Below, in pieces: positions 7,261 to 10,888 of a DNA stretch of 10,888 nucleotides; position 1 is the first letter of the stretch; every line of letters starts with the position of its first letter. Both the position numbers and the translations under genes were made by a program. The DNA lies in contig CADWAF010000493.1 in the NCBI GenBank assembly GCA_902984215.1, positions 1 to 10,888 of the forward strand, read 5' to 3'. The notes below the pieces were generated by a model. The model was not told where the DNA came from and did not search any database. It saw nothing but the letters and a program-made list of their open reading frames with translations. The stretch is from Willaertia magna (Eukaryota; Heterolobosea; Eutetramitea; Acrasida; Naegleriidae).

Positions 7261-7606
7261 ACGACAAATATTTGTATTAACATCATTGTCTTAATAATCC
7301 GAAAATGTTTACTGAAATAATATTATTAAATGACCCATATAAAGAGAGTTCAGGTATCAGAACGCAAAATTGTTTGGTAGACTTCAAACAGTTTTTAAAG
7401 AAAATATGCTTCTATCCTGTTAAGGTATTTTTTTTTGGAATTAGCTTTTATTTTTCCGAATCATTTTGGGCGGGAAAACAAAAGATAAAAACACCGTTGT
7501 TACAACATAAGAAAACATTGGCTAAAATATTTTTTTAAGGACAAGTATTAAAGTACGGAAATTCCACACAACACTAAATGAATTATTTGTAAACAATAAA
7601 ACCCAA
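7261..7606. other. Spacer between gene remnant and RCC1 gene
   Basis: The plus strand has a 77-codon frame from an ATG at 7305 to 7538. Its product is Phe/Lys-rich with no recognisable motif. The opposite strand over 7290-7412 reads at least as coding-like (FCVLIPELSLYGSFNN), as if continuing the remnant to the left. Neither is strong enough to call as a gene. The right end must hold the 3' UTR of the minus-strand RCC1 gene that stops at 7607. Confidence 0.35.
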
Positions 7607-8614
7607 TTAATTAAAATAAATATCAGCGGTTGGAAAAACTGATAAATAAGGAAATTTCCAATCTTCAACAATATTTTCAACCTTAACAGTTTTTTCTTCT
7701 TTTTCTAAATTTGTTTTTTTTGATTTTGTTTTAACGTTTTCGTTATTAATGTTGTTATTGTTATTTAATGAAACTCTTTTAATTTCTTTTCCATTTTCAG
7801 TCAAAAAATAAATAACTTTTCCCAAACCAGAATAAACCTTTACAATATTTTCATTGTAATTAAAGTCACATTCATTATTATGATTATAAAGTCTTCTTCC
7901 ATCAAGTGATAAGAAATAACAAGTTTCATATAAACAAGCCATTTGTTGATATTTAAATAAATTAATTTTTGTAAAAGTTGTATATTTAAAACCTGAAATA
8001 TAAACAAACTTATTTGTTGTTAAAATTGCAGAATAACCATAACCACAACCAATATCTTTAATTCCATTAATTTCATTCGGTAAATTTAAATTTTCAAATG
8101 TTGTTAATTGTTTGTTGACATCTTTGAATCCAAGTTGATTACCATTATTGTAACCTGCACCAATTAATTCATTTTGATTATTTAATATAATTGAATGAAC
8201 TCCACCACATTTAACATTCATTACAATAAAATCTTTTTGTAATTGTTGTACTTTTTTAAATGTATAAGAGTCATCAATAATAAAAGATCTTCCACAAATT
8301 AAAATCTCATTTTGTAAAGTAACAACCAATGAAAAATATCCACCTGCACCAATAAACTGGACTTTACCACTTAATTCATCAACCTTTTCAAAATACTTTG
8401 CTCTCATTACGTTTTCTAAACCTAATTGTCCATACATGTTACCGCCGCATGTATAAACGTTATTTTCACCGTCTAATAAAATAACGTGATTGTAACCACA
8501 AGCAATTTGTTTTACGACCTTGATGGTTTTCATTAAAATATCAATTTTACTGTTATCAAACGGTTCAGTAAAATTGTCTGTAATTGAAATACTAAGTGTT
8601 TGTTGTGTTGACAT
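7607..8614 (-). CDS. RCC1-like beta-propeller protein (copy 1)
   Basis: A 335-residue RCC1-repeat protein with no other domain. Blades are marked by CGYNHVILLD (39-48) with YTCGGNMYGQLGL (54-66), GAGGYFSLVVT (89-99) with LICGRS, CGGVHSIIL (136-144) with IGAGYNNGNQLGF (151-163), and CGYGYSAIL (190-198) with YISGF. Later blades are degenerate. An Asn- and Lys/Glu-rich linker (about 283-314) precedes a final strand, FPYLSVFPTADIYFN. RCC1 proteins usually bind partner proteins or act as exchange factors; the partner here is unknown. It is closely related to the next gene (8788-9825): both start MSxQQ, share GAGGYF-like and VTLQNEI segments, and run in the same direction 173 bp apart. The C-terminus stops about 40 residues earlier than in that paralogue. 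The ATG at 8614 sits in an A-rich context (AAAAA-ATG-TC). Confidence 0.85.
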   Translation of the reverse strand: MSTQQTLSISITDNFTEPFDNSKIDILMKTIKVVKQIACGYNHVILLDGENNVYTCGGNMYGQLGLENVMRAKYFEKVDELSGKVQFIGAGGYFSLVVTLQNEILICGRSFIIDDSYTFKKVQQLQKDFIVMNVKCGGVHSIILNNQNELIGAGYNNGNQLGFKDVNKQLTTFENLNLPNEINGIKDIGCGYGYSAILTTNKFVYISGFKYTTFTKINLFKYQQMACLYETCYFLSLDGRRLYNHNNECDFNYNENIVKVYSGLGKVIYFLTENGKEIKRVSLNNNNNINNENVKTKSKKTNLEKEEKTVKVENIVEDWKFPYLSVFPTADIYFN

Positions 8615-8787
8615 TTTTTTTAAAGTGCTTTTTGATTAAGCGCGAGTTCTTTCAGCTCTCAACTTATCACTTTAGGAGTTAATGTCCGTTTTTTACGGAT
8701 GTGTGAAACTTTCACTTCTAGTTCACAATATTACAATTTTTATTATTTCTAAAACTTGAATTTATTAGGTCCTCACATTGTTGTTTA
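8615..8787 (-). promoter_or_regulatory. Promoter spacer upstream of RCC1 copy 1
   Basis: This 173-bp spacer must contain the 3' end of the upstream gene and the promoter of the RCC1 gene starting at 8614. It contains a perfect interrupted palindrome, GTGAAA-C-TTTCAC, at 8703-8715. Just beside it is a weaker one, TCCGT-N5-ACGGA, at 8685-8699. Both are more GC-rich than their surroundings and could be protein-binding sites. No factor is known to me for them. Confidence 0.35.
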
Positions 8788-8789
8788 TT
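8784..8789 (-). terminator. AATAAA hexamer overlapping the stop of RCC1 copy 2
   Basis: On the minus strand the TAA stop at 8790-8788 is followed by TAAA, which makes AATAAA across the stop. This is the same arrangement as at the end of the RCC1-Rho gene. Confidence 0.3.
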
Positions 8790-9825
8790 AATAAATTGTA
8801 ATATCTATAAAACTATTTGTTTTTATCTTTTCAAATAATATTACCTTCATTCTTTTTTGATCTTTGCTTTCTTCTTCATCTAAACTAATACTTGAATTTA
8901 AAACAATAGAAAATCTGTGCGCTGGATAAATGTATGAATAAGGTAAATAATATTTAATTTCTTTTAATTTTTCAATATTATCATCTTCTACTGTGTAAAT
9001 TAAGTTATTTTCTGTTAAAATAAATAAAGTATATCCTAAACTTGGAAATATCTTTTTAATTTTTAAATTACAATTCATTTTTTTTACTGTAAATTCAAAT
9101 CGATCCATTTTAACATATAATTCATTATTTTCAGATAAAAAATAAATATAATTATAAATTCCACCAATTTGTTTACAATTGAAATTTAAATCCATGTTTG
9201 TAAATGTCTTAAAATCGTTATTAAGTTCACTATAATAAACGTCACCATTATCCAATAAAACAACAGAATATCTATTTCCACAATTAAAATCAATAATATT
9301 TACATTATTATCAAGTCCTTTATATGGTAATTCAATTTTAATAAATTCATTAGCTCCAAATGTTGTGCCGTAACCAAACAATTCATTCTTCTCATTCATA
9401 ATAATTGTAAAGTACACGCCACATTTAATCTTTTTAATTTCATTTACTTCTTTTGGTTTTTCAATTTTCATAAAACTTTTAGCCATTCCATTAAACATTA
9501 TTTTTCCAGCTCCATAAATTTCATTTTGTAAAGTAACAATCATTGTAAAATATCCACCAGCAGCAATTAATTTTACATTATTATTAAAATCATTTACTTT
9601 TTCAAAATCATTAACGTATTCTTTGTGACCTAATCCTAATTGTCCGTCAGAATTTCCTAAAGCGAATTGTCCCCAAGTATAAATATTATTATCACTATCT
9701 AGTAAAATAACATGACAATAACCACAAACAATTTGTTTTATGGTAATTTTAGATAATAAATTATTAATCTTTTCTTTATCAAATTCTTCGTCTATAAAGT
9801 AAAGGGCTTGTTGTTGTCTTGACAT
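8788..9825 (-). CDS. RCC1-like beta-propeller protein (copy 2)
   Basis: A 345-residue RCC1-repeat protein. Blade signatures are CGYCHVILLD (34-43) with YTWGQF and GQLGLG (61-66), AAGGYFTMIVT (88-98) with IYGAGK, CGVYFTIIM (135-143) with LFGYGTTFG (149-157), and CGNRYSVVLLD (182-192) with DVYYS. Later blades diverge but keep YFLSENNELY and LFILTENNLIY. A strand of the form PYSYIYPAHRFSIVLN closes the propeller and is followed by an acidic/basic tail. It is a tandem paralogue of copy 1. Blocks of nearly identical DNA support fairly recent duplication or gene conversion. The last 18 residues, after KRMK, look atypical. The sequence there starts GTAATATT and could be a short unrecognised intron, which would change the C-terminus. 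The start ATG at 9825 has the same A-rich context and MSxQQ start as copy 1. Confidence 0.85.
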   Translation of the reverse strand: MSRQQQALYFIDEEFDKEKINNLLSKITIKQIVCGYCHVILLDSDNNIYTWGQFALGNSDGQLGLGHKEYVNDFEKVNDFNNNVKLIAAGGYFTMIVTLQNEIYGAGKIMFNGMAKSFMKIEKPKEVNEIKKIKCGVYFTIIMNEKNELFGYGTTFGANEFIKIELPYKGLDNNVNIIDFNCGNRYSVVLLDNGDVYYSELNNDFKTFTNMDLNFNCKQIGGIYNYIYFLSENNELYVKMDRFEFTVKKMNCNLKIKKIFPSLGYTLFILTENNLIYTVEDDNIEKLKEIKYYLPYSYIYPAHRFSIVLNSSISLDEEESKDQKRMKVILFEKIKTNSFIDITIY

Positions 9826-10024
9826 TTTTTTTCACACAATTTGTGTTTATCCTTGAAACGTCTTTTGTAAACAACAACAAGAAGTTCCACAAAAGTTCGA
9901 AAATTATGTCAAACCGGTTTGGGTGTGTAGTATGAGTTTAGTGAGCGTAAACACAAAAGTTTTTTTTAAACCTGTAAAGAAAAAATTGTAATTATAATAG
10001 TTTAATATAGAAGTATACATTGGA
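9826..10024 (-). promoter_or_regulatory. Promoter spacer upstream of RCC1 copy 2, with palindromes
   Basis: A 199-bp spacer between two same-direction RCC1 genes. It contains a perfect 12-bp palindrome, CAAACCGGTTTG, at 9910-9921, about 85 bp upstream of the start codon. A second one, ACACAA-T-TTGTGT, lies at 9834-9846, only 9 bp from the ATG. The first has a GC-rich core in very AT-rich DNA and is a credible site for a dimeric transcription factor. The second could act on DNA or as a leader hairpin. Both roles are inference. Confidence 0.35.
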
Positions 10025-10888
10025 TTATTCTTCACAAACAATATTAATATCCACCAATTGTTTTTCTAAAGCTTTAATTTCCAATATACTTTCCTCATCT
10101 TCATCATTCATTTTATAATCACTTACAATAAATATTGTTGGACTAGTCATTGGAATAATATACACAAACCTTCTCTTCCTTAATCCACAACAACCACCAA
10201 TAATATCTACCATTGTAAATTCTGTTAAACATTCTTCGTCACCATCATCATTGTTATGATTATTATTATTTATTTTATTAACGCCAAATCTCACTAAACT
10301 TTCAAATGATCCTCCACTAATAAAAATATTAGAATTTTCATCCGTAATAAATGAAGATAATAAATAAGTAAAAGAAAAACCATAAACTTTTGTATTATTA
10401 AAATTTTTGTTAATTTTTGTAAATAAATTTAAATTATTTATTGTGCCAACTCCTAATTCTCCTTCTTTATTGTAACCACAACAAAATAATTCAAAATTTT
10501 CATTTACAATAAATGAAGATAAATTATCTGCGTGGATTTTAATAACTTTAAATGGTAAATCAACTTTTGTAAAGTTAAATCTATCTTCAAAATCACCTAA
10601 ACCTAATTGTCCCATATTATTACTTCCGGTGGTATAAATATTTCCAAATTTGTCTAATAAAATGGAATGATTGTCAGAACATTGAATGTCTTTAATTTGT
10701 AAATTATTTGTGTCAATTTTTTGTAATTTTTTTGTTGTAAAGTCTTTTAAACCTAATTGTCCGCTACTATTTTCTCCGCTGTAGCCAAAAAGAGAATTAT
10801 TTTCAGTTAAAATTAAAAAACAATCATCTCCCGCTCTAATTTTTGTAATTTTTTCATTCATTAATAAATTATTATTATTTTCTAACGT
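10025..10888 (-). CDS. RCC1-like beta-propeller protein (copy 3, 5' end beyond window)
   Basis: The frame is open to the right edge (287 codons plus stop). The ATG at 10861 is not necessarily the start, because an in-frame TLENNNNLL stretch continues upstream. Numbered from that Met, blades appear at LFGYSGENSSGQLGL (24-38), IYTTGSNNMGQLGLGD (75-90) and LFCCGYNKEGELGVG (125-139); a later one is IFISGGSF. An Asn/His/Asp-rich insert follows, then a last strand (IIPMTSPTIFIVSDY) and an acidic helical tail. The stretch TKVDLPFKVIKI through GELGVG matches [12 protein letters not shown] through GELGLG in the RCC1-Rho fusion. This makes it the closest relative of the fusion's propeller in the window. 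It ends in a stop with no GTPase domain, and no Rho-like sequence follows in the 199 bp downstream. Confidence 0.82.
   Translation of the reverse strand, partial: TLENNNNLLMNEKITKIRAGDDCFLILTENNSLFGYSGENSSGQLGLKDFTTKKLQKIDTNNLQIKDIQCSDNHSILLDKFGNIYTTGSNNMGQLGLGDFEDRFNFTKVDLPFKVIKIHADNLSSFIVNENFELFCCGYNKEGELGVGTINNLNLFTKINKNFNNTKVYGFSFTYLLSSFITDENSNIFISGGSFESLVRFGVNKINNNNHNNDDGDEECLTEFTMVDIIGGCCGLRKRRFVYIIPMTSPTIFIVSDYKMNDEDEESILEIKALEKQLVDINIVCEE

Noticed and set aside
9961..10024. Good-looking 3' splice site (TTTCTTTACAG on the minus strand) downstream of RCC1 copy 3, as a hint of a lost or hidden Rho exon
   Set aside because: The sequence after it has stops in the frames I read and no GTPase motif.
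1..10888. tRNA, rRNA, CRISPR array, transposon or viral genes
   Set aside because: I saw no tRNA-like arms, repeat-spacer pattern, transposase, integrase or viral hallmark protein on either strand.

Overview
This is strongly AT-rich nuclear DNA from a eukaryotic microbe. Short spliceosomal introns (45-51 nt, all with GTAAGT donors and AG acceptors), A-rich start contexts, AATAAA-type hexamers at gene ends, Asn-rich protein segments and tight gene packing all support this. RCC1-type propellers, a Rho-family GTPase and a secreted Cys-rich protein would suit an amoeboid protist (Amoebozoa or Heterolobosea). That placement is inference; I cannot name the species.

Layout. Minus strand 2262-1: start and about 754 codons of a secreted, heavily N-glycosylatable, Cys-rich protein running off the left edge. 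Plus strand 2348-2812: a compact GNAT acetyltransferase of the bacterial YjaB type, divergent from the first gene across 85 bp. Plus strand 3012-4499: an APH/choline-kinase-like phosphotransferase. Plus strand 4597-6622: a five-exon gene in which an RCC1 beta-propeller is fused to a complete Rho GTPase domain ending in a CaaX box. From 6623 to 7606 there is no intact gene, but the minus strand at 6931-7260 carries coding-like segments in shifting frames, probably a decayed or intron-split gene. Minus strand 8614-7607, 9825-8788 and 10888-10025 (truncated at its 5' end by the window edge): three more RCC1-like propeller genes.

How they relate. The right 6.3 kb is a cluster of four RCC1-family genes. 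The two central minus-strand genes are close paralogues of each other. The rightmost gene resembles the propeller of the RCC1-Rho fusion most closely but has no GTPase domain. The centre of interest is the fusion. Its GTPase half keeps the P-loop Lys, TKxD motif, Rho insert and CaaX box, but has Lys at the Gly12 position, Asn at the Asp57 position and His at the Gln61 position. It is therefore likely an atypical, poorly hydrolysing or non-cycling GTPase, tethered to a propeller of the fold that acts as exchange factor for Ran. The switch II motif is encoded by a 13-nt microexon.
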